From Trifolium pratense (Eukaryota > Streptophyta > Magnoliopsida > Fabales > Fabaceae), in assembly GCF_020283565.1 (NCBI RefSeq), contig NC_060065.1, forward strand, positions 38,552,409 to 38,616,408: 64,000 nt of DNA, written 5' to 3'. Made by a program: the position numbers and the translations under genes. This document shows, one piece after another, positions 22,411-38,100 of the stretch (positions within the stretch are counted from its first letter, which is position 1; each line of letters opens with the position of its first letter). The notes under the pieces were generated by a model. It was given only the letters and a program-made list of their open reading frames with translations. It was not told the origin of the DNA and did not search any database.

Positions 22411-22419
22411 ATTAGTATA

Positions 22420-23185
22420 TGCATCACCTTGGAAAAAAAATCATTTGACCAATATTTAAACAGAAGTCTATTGACATATTTTCAACTAAATTACGAAGAA
22501 AAAAGAATATGATGTTTTCCATGTTGAAGCCTTCTAATGGAACAAAAGCCAATCCTTTCTGTTCGAGCATGAGTTTTATTGTTGCAAAATGTAAAAGGAG
22601 AAAGAAACATTATTCTCCTTATGAAGTTATGAGGATTGTCCTGTCAAAATGACACTGATTTTTCAGAATCAACTATTCTGGTATGTTTGCCAAAAAGAAA
22701 CTATTCTGGTAAGCATTCATTCCTTTTTTTTAAAAAAAACTTGGTATCCGGCCTTAGACCGAGTAAGCATTCATCCCTAACTGAAACAACTTGTCATCGC
22801 ACCAACATCATATAACAATAAAACCCTTTGGGATCCCTATTTTAAATTTAAAATTCTTGTAAACAGCAGAATTATAGAAAATAAACCATTGCAGAAAGGA
22901 AAACATCTAATCCTTTTGCACATGTGTATGCATGTCTGTATGTGCAAAAAAAAAAAAGAATTTCTTTAACAATCCACACCTAAAGGTAAATCAGTACTTA
23001 ATGATTTTAAATTTGTATATGTTGAGCAATGTCCTTATCTTATCATATCCTTCTCAAACTCTCTTATCATATCAGTCTCTATTCTATTCTGACCACCAAA
23101 CGGGCCCCTAAGTTATTAACTGAAAAGCATGACAACCATTTTTTTTAAGAATCCGAATATCAATCGTAATGGGAAATATTTCAAT
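22420..23185. other. Downstream flank of FGT1 copy B
   Basis: No gene found. I searched it by eye on the minus strand for an extra FGT1 C-terminal exon (the DLAWVQ-type tail of homologues) and did not find one. The piece 'ttggtatccggccttagacc' near 22741 looks repeat-derived. Confidence 0.4.
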
Positions 23186-23189
23186 TTTC

Positions 23190-26100
23190 TTATATGAAAG
23201 CAAGTTCATGTGCAGGTTTGCTTTTAAGAAAAGGCGGTAGGTATGAAGGGAGAAGAAAGAAAGAACCTTCAAGCACAGTATCAACTGCTGCATTAGGTAC
23301 AAGAAGCCCAACTATATGTCTGTTATCTGATGTAGTTTCAACACGAACAATGCGTAACCTCTTATGAATTTGTCGGACCTGTACATATTTTTATTTGCAG
23401 TTAGAAATCTTTTGCATTATAAAATAATAATTATATTTCAATTTTCAAGCAAGGTATAACGCTCCAATGATTAAGCAATCCACCAGAAGATCCACAGAAT
23501 CAGCACATTTTTCATCAAAAAGAAGTTACTTAGTACCAAAAAGGTTACTATAAAAATTAGTTGGAATTATCATGTTATATCACAACAAAAACAATCTATC
23601 TATTACCATTTTCACACAGCTAACATCAATTCAAAAACGCAAATAATCAGATCTAAAAGATATCAAAAAGTGACAAGTGGATACACATGAATTAATATTT
23701 ATTTTTTTGATACAATGAATTAATAATTTTAACATCTGCAAAATATTGTTCTTTCTCATGAATATTTATGAGTTGGTAAAATACCTGCTTAGAAAGAGCC
23801 ATTTGTATTTTTCCCCAAACAGGAAGAATGACACCACCTAAGACATTTACTTCTTGTAGTCTTGAGCCAACTGAACAGAATTTACCAAGTTTACACTTGG
23901 GACCATGCATGCACTGACAACAAAGGTAAAACAGTCAAAATGTGAGATAATGTGAATTAAAATAGTTCAATATCTACTATGTTCTTATCAGTTACAATTA
24001 CGAGAAATAACTTAAGGTATATATACCCGTTTAGATGAAGCTTCATAGTCGTCCTCCCAACCAATTTTGGCCGCCTCTAAAGATGAAACTTTTGAATATT
24101 TTCTAGTTAATTCTGCCAGATGCATATCCCTACAATTGCAGGGGAAAATAGGTTAAACAAGAAAATTAAACTAAAAGAAGGCCAAGTAACTGAAACACAT
24201 ACCGAGGCGATTCTCCGGTAGTTGGACGAACTATCTTATACATAGCCGGAGCAGAACTGGGACAGAAACAACAAACATAATGATATCAGTAAATGAAACC
24301 TTAATCTTTACTATGCATTTGACTGGGGACTGTGTCCCCTCAATATCAACAGATTCAGAAATTGAGAGACTAAATCAATCACAGATGCAAAATACACATA
24401 TAAAAATAACTTTATTTAATTTCTCTGATCCTTAGTATGTATTTTAGTAAGAAATTTATCCCTTTCAGCCCTTATCCTTTTATCTCTGTGGTAATCGTGT
24501 TTATTCAACACATCCAAGAGATAGTCACAATCCATATTAGTCGTATGTAACATAACCTTAGTTGGAGTGTTGAGAAAATAAATAAATAAATAAATAAATA
24601 GACAGTTAAACCCGTGAAAGCCTTTTTAGGAAGTAAAATAGAACACATGAAATGTAAAATGTAGCAAAGGTATACTAATTCTAGTTTTGGAATGAAAATC
24701 AAGGGTCCATTAAATACAATAACAAAGAAATAAAGATAACATGTAATGTATAGGATTCAAGTGAGGCAAACAAAATAGAGCAATACTTCAAGTGTAATTT
24801 TATGTTTGTGACAGAAAAGAGCCACTCAAGCTTACAGCAAGTTCCAACTATAAAACATACAATGTTACATGGGACTAAATGTTGGGCAATTAATAGTCAA
24901 TGGGAAAGAGATTATATAAATGCTGGACAAAATAAACTTTCATCCATTGAAATCAAATCATTATATAAACAAGTACAGAAAAAACAAGAAACAATACCTT
25001 TGAAATGCTAAAATTACATGACGTTTTCCCAACCACTCCCTCTTGGACTTGTAGAAGCCATCACCAGATGAGCCAAATCCAGCTTTTTGTGTCTCATTCA
25101 GCATGGTATTTGCCAACTGAAGCATAAATGATATCAGCAAAATATGTATGTAAGAGTAAAGCAAAACTTAGTTAGGACATCTGAGAAAGCATATACACCT
25201 CCCATGAAACCCCACGATCCAAGATGAATGTGTACAGAATAGTTGAAGCCCCACTCATTTGATCAACATAGACATTCTGCACCAAAGGAAAGTTATCTTC
25301 AGTCTTACATATTCTATACAGTAACATATGAAAATAAGTGGCAGCAAGAAGTTTAGGACAGAAATACATACTTTTGGAGTCCCTTTCAGTTTAATGATAT
25401 TAGCTTTCAAGTCAATAATGCCTGTGTCAAGGTTACCTTCAATCCGAGCTTTTTGAACAAGAAGATCCAAGATATTCACAAATAACTCAAATAGCCTGTT
25501 GATACAGCAAAAGATAGTGTATAGAACAAAATGCTGAAAGTCGAATAGAAGCATCAAATCATTTCTTTCACAAAATACAAACCTATTCTGAGTCTCAGGA
25601 GCTATTCCCAAAATCCGGTTGAGAAATCGCCCAATATCATGTATGTCTTTATCATCAATGTGGCAAGATAGCCATCTAGGATCTATATCATCTCCTTTAC
25701 ATATAAGTAATCAACATTTAATAATGAGGAAAAACAGAGATAATGTGGCATCATAAAATTCACAACAGTCAATGATGAAACTGAAATGTATTTTGATTAG
25801 ATATCATCGTTATTATACACCTATTCAATCTAATATTAGACAAGGGAAAACAGTGAATTACCATGACTGGCGTCCTTAAAAATTCCAACAGAAGCAATAG
25901 CAGCTTTTGCCTGCATAATAAAACCTTTGATTGTATCTGGTCTGTCAGATAAGCATCCTGGAGGTACAACGGGAAGAGGATCCTACATAATTATTTTTAT
26001 CAGTAGATGGATTCGACTTGTTCGTTTCCTATTAAACTTATTGTCAATATGCACATTTTTTTTTTCAACAAAATTAGATACCAGCTCCATTATTCCTCTA

Positions 26101-29100
26101 TACAAAACCATCAGAGCCCGCTTCCCATAAGCACTATCATAATTATATGCACTTAATGAAGGTCCAGCCCTGTAATGCACACAGGAACAACATCAGCTAA
26201 GATGTTAATATTATCCATGTCGGCTAACTGAAAACACAGCTTATGAGTCCAACTTACCTACGATCCCCTTGAGTCAAAGCTCCAAGGGATTCTAGTCTCT
26301 TGGCAACAGCTGATGCAAACCGGCGTTCTCCACCAAGGTTGGTAAATAGTAACCTGAAGAACATTTATAAGAATAAGAAATTGGGTCAAACAGGTATAAC
26401 ATTAACAACACCTGTCACTGCAACCATTTCAAATCAGATGTAATGTGCTTCCATCTTGGCTTAAAAAAAAATTCCATATCATAGTATCATACAGTTCACA
26501 CCAGATAGTTTATATTGCTTTGCTATTTAAAAAAAAATAAAAAATCACACCATATAAGAACCTTAGGCAGAATGATTTAAAGGGTTCAGATGAGGATTGA
26601 CTATTATATCTGGGTCATAGCAAGCCACTTATACGGAATGTATATTCTAGAAAGAGGTGGACAGTGAGAAAATTTTATGTCATGAGGAATTGGTAGAGAG
26701 TGGGGAGGCAGTTTTTGGGGAAACACGTTGAATTAAAATAAACCATCAATTTAATCCCTAAACTACCAGTCTCCAATTTATTCCCTAAATACAATATAAG
26801 TAACCCCTAAAGTATATGAAATATGTCAATTTAGTCCCTAAGCATATGAAAATCTATAAATTTAGTCCCTAAAATCTTAATGGCAAGGACTAAATTGACG
26901 GATTTTATATACTTCAACGATTATTTATTATATTTACAAAGTTTATGGACTAAATTGGAGAACAGCTGATAGGTTAGGGACTAAATTGATAGTTCTGCAA
27001 ATTGAATGGTACCATTAATAAAACCATTCCAATTTTTCTGTTCTTTCTTAGTTAATATACCATTTTTTGTTTTCCTTCCGTCTCATATTATGTGACACAT
27101 CTGAAATATTTTATTGTCTCGCTATTTGTCATTTTAGAACACTAATGAAGCATTAATTCCTTTCTTCCACTAATACTCTTATTTATTGTATGTCAATCCA
27201 CCTAACTATTTTACAAATGAGGGTATTTAAGTCAATGAAACTCATTATATCATGAAAACTAGTACACTCAAAAATCAAATTAACCAATAATGCTTAGCAT
27301 GCAAAATAACCTCAAAGGCTCAAACAACACTAAATTTGAGCTACATGCTCACCAGAGACAAAACAAACAGGTGGTAAAGGTATATATACAGAATTCAAAA
27401 ACCAAATTAATCGATAATGCTTAGTGACCTGTATTCTGGTGCTGAGACTTGATTTGATCTATGAGTTCTTCCAAACTGCTGAATTGCTCGGTCGGCACTC
27501 CATGGAAGTTCTAGAGTTAAATGAACCCTTCTTTTCTATTTTGTAAAGGTCAAAGAGAACAAAACAGCAAATTAAGCATAAAATAATCGTAAAGTTCAAA
27601 AACTAATACAATATCACATGTTTCTGAGCAGAATATGTACAAAACCTGTAAAAATATTAGGACAGAAAAATATAATACAAACAGTTTGATTACCTGATTT
27701 CTCGCTCTTCTGTCTGCCTGCAACGAAACGCCAGCTGATCCAGCTTCAGAGATGATAGCCACTAACTTCTTACCTTCCATGAAGAGCATTTTTTCATTCA
27801 TGTTGACCATCTCAGCAGTGACATCTTTTCTAAAGGGAAAAACACAAAACTAATTCAGCTAGCACGAATCAATGTTTATCGATTAGACATGGAGACATTT
27901 TGCAACTCACGTATTTCGAGTCTGATAAACCACACCCATTCCACTAGGGGCCCTCACAAGCATTCCTTTCCTTCCTGTAATTTCGGCAACTTTTTCATGG
28001 CCTCCTAACTGCATCAAAAAATCATTTAGAGAGTCTAGTAAAAGAACTATACTTTGGCATATAGTATTAATTGCAGAGCATAGAATCGCTACAACAAACA
28101 TCTTTTCATAGCAGTTAATTCCTTAATTGGTATAGGACTAGCATTGACCAACAACTATACTTTATTGATAAGCATATTTCGTAAGGTTCAAGTTGTCATC
28201 TACCTGGTGAGAGTTAACAAAATGCTCTACAAAAGAAATTACCATCCAAGGGATGATAAATGATTATTTACCTGGTCAATAACATCATCCAAGGGATTGT
28301 TTGGAAGATCCAAAGCACGAATCATCTCTAATATTTTCTTCTTGTCATCTACGGCTATATCATAACTGCAGCAAACCCATAAAAATATTCATCACTGCCA
28401 TACTCTTTTTATTTTAACTTTTTGTGCACTCATTTTTATTGATTTAAGAAATGGTAACTTACAGTTATTATAAAGCTAGTTATTGAACAGAAAATGATAA
28501 ACTATGCCATTGAAACCAGAATGCCAAACTAAAACAAATTATCTAAGTTCTAAACCTCTTTTGCTGTTCAATTATGTTTGTTCCAGGAGGCAGATATTCA
28601 ACAGTTTTATTCTTGCACAAATTACATGCCCATTCCTTAAGAATAATATCGCGAATTGGGGGCACCAAGCATGATTGATGAGCGTATTTTCCACAGCAAG
28701 AACACTGCAACAAGTTTTCCCTTTCCTGCAAAGAAAAATATGTGAATCCTACACATGGCATCAACACGATTCAAGATAGTTTTTTTTAGAGAATAGTTGA
28801 ATAAAACCTACCTCTTCAGTACTGCAAATTTCACATTTCTGAAACTCGTCATAATCAGAGTCGGAAGATTCAACATCAGAGGCAGCTGCATCTAATCAAT
28901 GGTAAAACCAAATCGTTCTCAGGAGGAGTTTTTATGTACTGAATACTACCATCACTGCTTTAAAAGAACTTCAGACATTTAAATCATAAAAAGCATTCAC
29001 TTAGAAGTTCCACACTAAAAAGGTGAATTTATTTTCCTAACTTTTGTACAAAAGATAAATGCTTATTAATCTAGAATAACATGAGAAAGAAAACGCACCA

Positions 29101-32091
29101 CTTTCATCCCCTTCTGGTCCGTAATCAGAATCAGAAGATTCAGGAACAGAGGCAGCTGCATCAAGTCAATGGTGAAATTAAAAAGGTATCATGTAATGTT
29201 GCTGTGTACTGAATATTACTCACAAACTTTAGATATTAATAATAAGCCTTCTTATATCACTACTCACAAACCACACCAAATTTCTACCTCAAATAGGCTG
29301 AAATGCACTGTACTCAAGTATGACAGAAAATGCACCGATTTCTTCCTCTTGCAGGTGCAGTACACAATACATTTAAGAGGTGGAATGACCAAAAAGAATA
29401 GATGTGGTGTCTAAAATTTATTTCCCCAATTTAATTCAAGGAAAAAATCCCTAGTAGCTAAGTAGCCATGGTGCTTCATTGTGCTTCTGTTTTGATCAAA
29501 TTCATATCCTCAACTCTTACTTATTTATTCTCTTTTAATAACTTCTTTCTTTGAAAAAGGATGACAAAAATAATAGAATTTCAAAATAAATAATTTTAGT
29601 TTGTAACTTTGTATCAATTGAGTAACTACTTTAATAACACACAGTTGACCTACACCCTTTATCACCACATATAAAGGCTGAAAAGTGGTCTAAATTAATG
29701 CATTAGTAGAAACGGTTGCCATATGCACTTGAAGCACAACACAAAAAATGATATTTGCTGGAAACTCACTTTCAGATTCTTCATCACTGTCAGCATCACT
29801 AGGATGCAGCAACTTGGCTACTTTTCTGGCTCTAGATTTTCCTGAAACATCAGGACTTGCCAAGTGCCTCTTCCTTTGAAGCTCCTTTACACCATCATCT
29901 ACCATAATAATAGAATTGAAAATAAAAATTACAAATTGCAAAATAATGAAAATAAATGAAACACTTATAATAAGAACGGCATGTAGATACCTGGGAGAAG
30001 TTCAGGCTTTTTTGGCAAAGGGTAATAATCTTCAACAAATTTTAGCATTAACTCACGAGGTCCAGAAATAAAGTCATCAAGTTCAGAACCCTGTCCAACA
30101 CAATAAATAAATAAAACATATAATGCAACTGAAATGCAGGAACTGTTGTTGTATATGAAATGAAAAAGGATCCAAATAGTAATACACACGTATTTTGAAA
30201 CAGCTTCCTCCGTCCTTGCTTCACCAGTACTCTGCAGACCTATCACTACACACTTGTCTTCTCTTAATGCTTGCTTCACCAGTCTCACTGCAGTTGGGAC
30301 TTTAGCAGACATACACAAATGTCTAAAGAAGCGCTGCAATTTTACAAGGAAAGCGGACAATCCAAAAGAGTTAGTAAATAATAAATGTTTAATAGGCATG
30401 ACGAACTTGTCTCTAGGCACCAACTTAAACTTAATACCTGGTGGGTTGCCCAGTATAATCTCCATAGTAGTCTAGTATTAGGTTTCTCAGGTAGGAGGGA
30501 AATGGTAGAAAGCAATTTCTGACGCAAATCCACCCAAACTTCTGTAGCCGTTTTATACGCATTCTATGAAATTTGATAAAAACACACATCAGATGAGCAT
30601 ACTGAATTCAATAGAAATTTGATAAGATTATAAATCACCAAATGAGAATACTGAAATCAAAAGACAAATGAATGTGTTATAAAAAATATAGACAACTGCA
30701 ATTTTATAATTATATGAAGGGTGAGCAACGGCTAGGATTGTACTTCTTTGATTGAAGTAATGGGTGAGGAATCACTACATAAGCATACTATGGGAGATTA
30801 TGGTGCAGGAACAATTGTCTGAGATTGGCAATTGATTACCCATCGGTTGCTGCTAATGCTTTTGAGATCAACCCATCACTTCTTGACGCATTCATATTTG
30901 CATATTGTTTACTTTGTTTTGTGCATGCATTTTTAGTTCAATTGGAAAAAATTATTTAATTTGGTTTAGTTTTTATGTAGATCGGGTAACTGCATCGGCC
31001 ATTTATTATTTTGCAGGAATTGAGAACTTTAGTGTTGGAAAGGGACACGGACCACTTTGACCCTGAAGTATAAATAGGACTTAGAAACACTTGTTTAGGG
31101 TTCCAAAGATCAGACTTCTGGAGGTTTGCAGACTAGGGTCATGTCTTTAACTATTGTTTTGTATTATTGCACTGCCATGTCTTTATCAAAGCACTGCCCC
31201 TGAGAACCAACGTCCCAGTCGTTGTGCTCAAATACTTTACTTAGCCTTTCTAAGACACAGAGAGCAAACTCCAATATCATTTAATAAGAACCCAGGCATT
31301 TGAGAAACCCTTCTTTAAAAGCTAACTATCAATGGGGAAGAATCAAACCACCTAAATACTCCCCCGAGCATCCCATACTACTCGATGTGAGACTTAAGCA
31401 CTCCTCTTGTTTGAGTGCCCTGTCTTGTGGTCGATGAAAGAAAATCAGTCATGGGCTATTTTTATGAAAAGGAGAAAGCAACAGAAGCAGTTCAACTACT
31501 ACAGTAATATTTAAGGCATCGCCACATGCAACTATGGCATTTCATCCCGAAAACAAACATTCCACCACAAACATTTGGGAGTGGAGAGCCTTCACCCCAA
31601 TGTATGCCCGCACAAGCCAGCAACTATTCACTATTAATTTGGTGATGGAATTTGTTTTTTTCATTTAATAATGTACAGAGGAGATTATTGACAAGAAATA
31701 ACAAGTAATGGTAATAATAACTAACAAAGGAAAACAATCACCACTTCAGAATACAGACTATACAGTAAAGAGTATCCATCAATATGATCAAAGAAATTAG
31801 TCAGTCATACCGTCATTTTATCGTCTAATGTTGCTTCAATAACTTCAAACTCAGCACCCTTGTAGCTAAGCGTACGGCATAAATACATGCCCCTGAAATT
31901 CGAAAAATAAAGCACAATAAATATATATTTCACATACATATACAAGTGCATAAGGCGGAGTGGGTGTGTTTGTAGAAATATTGTAACCTTGCTTTCATGT
32001 CCATTGCAACTAGCTCTAGAGCTCCGACACCTCCTTTTTCAAGCGCATCTGGATACATCATCTCATTTATTAACAATTAAAGTGTGAGGGC

Positions 32092-32126
<35 letters not shown>

Positions 32127-35100
32127 AACAAACAAATCATAACAATTTATAAAATGCCCTACGTGATGCAACAATAGTAAATTGAAATTAAATGTTGTAA
32201 ATATGCCGCCGCGTTTGTAGTTGTTAGGCCTACATTTTCTAGTTATTGGTCGTCATTGAATTCAAACTATTAAACAGAGTTATTAGTGCATGTATTCTAT
32301 TTGTGAAAATATTATTCAAAAATACCAATTAAAAATGGAAACCAAGTCAAACAGCCCCTTTTATGACTGATTGTCCTACTGATTCAAACATACTCTTAGG
32401 CTCTATTTGAGAGTTTACCAAGGGAGGGCTTTGAGAGGGGAAAAAAAAGGAGGAAAGAGAAAGGGAAAAAATTATAGTCCACCAACTTTAATGGAGGTTT
32501 ACTTTTCTTCATAATACAAAATCCTCCTAATATGAGGGAACTCAAAAAGTGTCCTGGAGGAGGGGCTTCGAAGGCTTACAAAAATTCTTTGAATCCTTTC
32601 CATCTTTTTATAATAGTCTCAATTAAAAATATATTAATCAAACATACAAGCCATATATTGCAAGATTTCTCTCTCTCTCTCCTCCACTCCCTCCAAAGCC
32701 CTCCCAATCCATCCATCCACTCCAAAACGGCATTAGAGTTATATTTTCCAATCAATAGTATAACCTAAAATATCAAGGAGGTGCCAGTTGGTTAAAAATT
32801 ATGAATAATTATCTCAATAAGTAGCAAGTTGCAGAAGGATAAAATATATATTTTTACTCATAAGGATAAAACAATCAGAAAATAAAAACCTGAACTACTC
32901 TTAATAATTGTCGTAATTTATTTTTTTCATAGTTAAACAAAATATGATAGTGTATCAAATCAAGGCAGTAAACTATTGATTTTATCTCCAATCTTAAAAA
33001 ACCGTAACACCACCATTCATCCACCTCTTCACCATCTTTTTATAACTATCTACCTTTAGAGATGAATTTGGACACAATCGCAGAGGTGATTGTGAATGTA
33101 GGGAATCGAAAATGTTTTTTGGCCAAAGATAACATTTTTGGGTCAGTGTCTCAGGTGATAGAGGTTTCCCTTAGCACACCTCAAAATAAAATGTGAAGAA
33201 AAAAGATGACCAGTCATAGTTACTATTTTTTATTTTGAAAAGCAAAATGATTAGATCAAAGAAAGAACACTACCATGAAATTCACCAAAATCACTGAAAA
33301 AAGTGCCAACTCCCCAAAGGCCAAGTCGAACCATATAAGCCATATTGCGAGGTTCAGATGCACCAGTAGCTGAGCAATAAACAACACGAGCTTCAGGTAG
33401 TTGAGCCTGTCAAATTAGATTAAAGGAACTTAGGATAATCCATAAACTCAACTAATAATTACAAAATAATTTTAATTCATTTTAAAATGAACAGTGACAC
33501 AGTTAGAGTGCAAACAAAAGGAAGAGAAGGCATGAAGAGAGACAACAGGGATGAGGTTTATCTTAAGAAACCTTTGTGGTTAACCGTATTTTAGTAGCTG
33601 TTTAAAAAAAGGGAACTTTAAAACACAACTTACATTCAAAGTTGTCAAAAGGTCGAGTCTATGCAAATTCAAAACTTACAGGTTTAAACAATGCAAAAAT
33701 AAAATAAAAACACAATAGTGAAGCAAAAAACAAATGTAACAAAGTTAAATCATACATGCATGGCCAAATCATAAAATGCAAGCCTCGTAAAAACACAAAT
33801 TACTCAAATATGAACTCTAAATGCCAAAAAGCCTTTTAATCCATGCTCAAAATGAGGAGAAAAAGAACAAGTCCAACTATCAAACAGCTTAGAATGACTT
33901 GGTTAATAACATGGCATTGTCATACTGCTTGAATCATCATCCTGGCTCGCTTATAGTGCAAGCTGTGTCTTATAGAAATACAAAATAAAACATGTCATCT
34001 TTGTAACTGCTTTATACAGTTCCTAAGTTTAGATATTGTTAATTTTTTGCCAAACTTTATTATTCATATATACAGCGACAAAAACCTTTTATGACCACAT
34101 AAAGTCAAAAATGTATTGTTCACATCAAGAAATAATTAGGGGTTCGAATGGTAAAAGAAAAGAAACTATATATAATCTCTTGCCATAATGAATTGAATGC
34201 CTAACTCAACTTCCAATCAGTAGTATTTGTAGTAACAGAAAGAGTGATATTACAAGCTTTCAGTTACAGAGTAAGATGAACATACCTGGATATCAAGTAC
34301 TGCTTCACCGGTTCTTGTTGACTTCTTACCCTTTTCAGGAACCAAATTCTTTGCTTTATGACACTGCAATGAAGCCACTCACACTATTTAGAAATAAAGA
34401 GTAAATAAATATATATATTAAACACTTTGTCAAAAACAATATATATAGTAAACACAAAAATACTTGAAACACCGCTTAATAATAATATACTTCAAGTTAA
34501 AGGGAGGAAATACCAATTTACACTAGGAATAATTGTGATTTAAAAAGTCAGATACCTCATCAAAAATTATAAGACCGTCAAACTTAGATCCACACCACTG
34601 CACAAGCTGCTGCATACGGGTACGCCCTTTGTCAGATGATGCTATGAGGCTACTGTATGTCAAGAAAATAACTCCCTCCCTAACTCCAACAGTCTTCGTG
34701 TCAAGCTTGGTATAAGGCAGCTTGTTCAAAGCATGCACTGGATAGATTCAAGAAATATATTTAAATGCATAAAAATTCTTGCAATATACAAAACACAATT
34801 ACAAGAATTTTTCAATGAAGAATCTTAACCAATGAAGCCAAAAAAAACATCAGTAAAACATCAATTTTTGGATAAAATAAGAATTATCAGACACAAGAAA
34901 GTAAAACCAATAGGATGATAAGATATCCCGTAAATGAAAATGGAGGAAAATGTAAGGAGCAGAAAATAAATAGTGTTAAATACACCAGTCCCTTGAGGTA
35001 TTTGCAATTGGAAGGAAAATGTCCTACAATGACATTGTGCCAATCTCCAAAGAGGTTCCATTACCCATATCCAAGCCGAGGTTAAACAGAATTCTTAAGA

Positions 35101-38100
35101 TACGAGAATTTTACTTAACGATATATTGAGAATAACTATAAAAATATTGTTTCCTTACTTAGTGCTAGCACCAAATCTTACCTTCAATGCAACTTGCACC
35201 CATATCATCCAAATCTCTTCTGGCATCAAACTTCAAGTCTGAACCAACAGAAATCCACCTGTGTAGGATCATTGAAAAGAGAAAAATGAATTAAAAAGAA
35301 CAAATGTGATCTCACTGCAAGTTGAAATTACAAACGGTATGTGTGCTGGTACATTAAAGCACGTTGAGAAGATAATGCTCAAACTGTGACAGAGACTTAC
35401 AAGGCTTTCTTCCTCCCATGGTGCCAGTTCTCCCAGATTAGCCCAGCAACTGTTCGACCTTTACCTACACCCGCTCCATCTCCGATAAAGAATCCTGCCC
35501 TAGCACCATCTTGAATGTGTTGAAGGTGTCTCTGCCATGGAAACAATCATCATACATATGATAGATAAATTTAATTGTTTATTATCAATATTCAATCATG
35601 TGGTGAGAGAAACCTGACAAGCATAGACCAAAGTTTCAATCTGCAAGCATGACAAAGTCTTCAAACATTGCAACTCATCCTTAATCTTTGGATCATAAGT
35701 AGGCTCAGGTGGCTGCACTGCAGACAATGAAGATGTTTCCACAATCGGATCTGGATGTAGAGGTCCGATAGATAGCTTTGCTGGCCGCTGCATAACAAGA
35801 GACCTTGTTACTAGTAAAATGTACTATTTGATAAATTAACCCAAACAAAGTTTTAACATAAATTGCTATCTAGAATTTATAACTCACATAATCTGTAAAT
35901 GTTTCTCCAGCCATACCACCATCATCTTCGTCCTGCTCCACCTCATTAAGCAGCTGATATATTTTAATATAGAAAAAAAAATGAGATAGAAATACAAGGA
36001 TAGAATAAAAAATATACAATCAAAATTTCCAAAGACATCAGATCTTTAAAAGGAAAATGACAAACATAATCCCTGGGGAAGTTAAAGAAAGGAATAAAAC
36101 ATAACCGGATTGTTGGAGAAATTATATAAATAACAGAGGACAAAGCCATCCAATGATTTATTTTTACTTTATTAATCCTAATCCTCCTCCAACATATTTA
36201 TAGGACAGGCTGTTATCCTACCATCTCTTTGGGATTCTGCTCATGGATTTATTGAAGTTGTTTCAAGGTTAGACTTGCAAGGGAACAATTGTTGCTCTAA
36301 AGGTTAAACTATTTTACTTTTCTCTATTGGTTTGATTGTACCTTTATGAGGATTTCAGATCATCCTATTTGTACTCTTTCATTTTGTATGAATTCTTTTT
36401 TATAAGCAAAGTAAGATATAAAACAATAGGAACAATAAAAACATTAAATTTAAGAAATATCCCTCTTGTAAATCATGCCTCCAAAGAGTCATTGATGTAG
36501 ATGTTGCTTATACAACTTAAAATCGCTTCTTACTCACCTACAACTGAACACCAAGTCTCGTGGAAATCCAAAAATGATATACGAAGTTCAGTGTTACTCA
36601 TGTATAACCGATTAAAGGAAAAATAAAATGTTTTGTCATTCATAGCATTGTTCCGAACAGCCACTCTTCAACACCCACAAACAACTTTGATTTTACAATG
36701 CATAAAAAACAAGCAGATCTAGATCCGTTCATATTTATTCCTCACCCCATACACATACACACACAAACACAATATTATAATTAGATACAGGAGCACAGAG
36801 ACATTAGCACAACTATTGAGTTTATTTTAGCATATTTCCCTGAACTAACATTATTGGGCAGTGTCTATGGTTCAAAGGGCATATCTTGCACTATGCACAA
36901 CCACAATAGACCAATTATAGGTAGTTTTTTTGGTTTCATAAATAGTTAAAAAAATAATAAAGACTAAATCTTAGCCATTGAATAAAAAAAATTAAATCCT
37001 AAGGCTATTAGGTCACTTATGCACAGTGCAAGACATATTCAAGTTGTGGATGTTAGACAAAGCCGCATTATTGTAGATTCTGCTTATCAAAATAATGAAA
37101 TCAACAGATACACGTATTCATAAAACCAAATGTCTTATACGCCACTCATCAGTTAAGTCAACAACAACTACTTAACTTACCAAAACAGCATATGACGAGT
37201 TCATAAATTATTTTCATCTTAATTCCATAAGCTCTCCAAAATATAGCTTACGAAAACAGCTTATGGATTATTCAAACACAGTTTGAGTTTATTTTATCTT
37301 GTATACAATATAGCTTTCGTAAGCATGTATTTGCTACGAAGCACGAACACTCATCAGATTAGGCGTGTCTGACACCAGGACACGCGTCGGTGTCTGACAC
37401 CGACACGACACCACTTATGACTACGCTGAATTATGTCATTTTATCTAATTATTATGAGTGTCGACTGTCACGAATATCGAGGCCTAACTCATCCTTACAA
37501 AACCGGCTTGTAAGGTGAGGATTGCCACCTCTTTATAAACTCTTCTCAAGAGTCCTATCTATCCGATGTGGGTCTAAATCCCACCGAGTGTTGGCCACTA
37601 ACATCGACGTGCTTCATAGCTTATAAGATACTAATTGCTTACTCCATAAGCTGCGAAATAAGTTCCAAACAGCCGTAACATATAATAATAATAATAACAA
37701 CAGTAACAACGGCAACAGCAACAACTACTACTACTACAAAAACAAAATGGCACACTCATTGATTAAGTCAACAGCAACTAATCAAAACGAACTCAAATAA
37801 ACAATGAAAAATCAATCTTTCACAACGCAACATTCACTACATAAAATTTCCCCAATCTAAAAATTAGGTCAAAATCAAATCACAAACTACAGTCAAAAAA
37901 AAGTAACCAAAATCAAAAGCATTGAAACCTCATTGACGTCTTCACCATCAACATGAACATCAAGTTCAACGCGACACTGAGGACAAGGGAACTTCGCGAG
38001 TTTACTAGGACAGTTAACGAGAGCCTTACAAGCAGGACAGCGAATAGCGGCCGGATCGAGTGAGAAAACGTGTGGCATTTGACAGTTAGGACATGGTAGC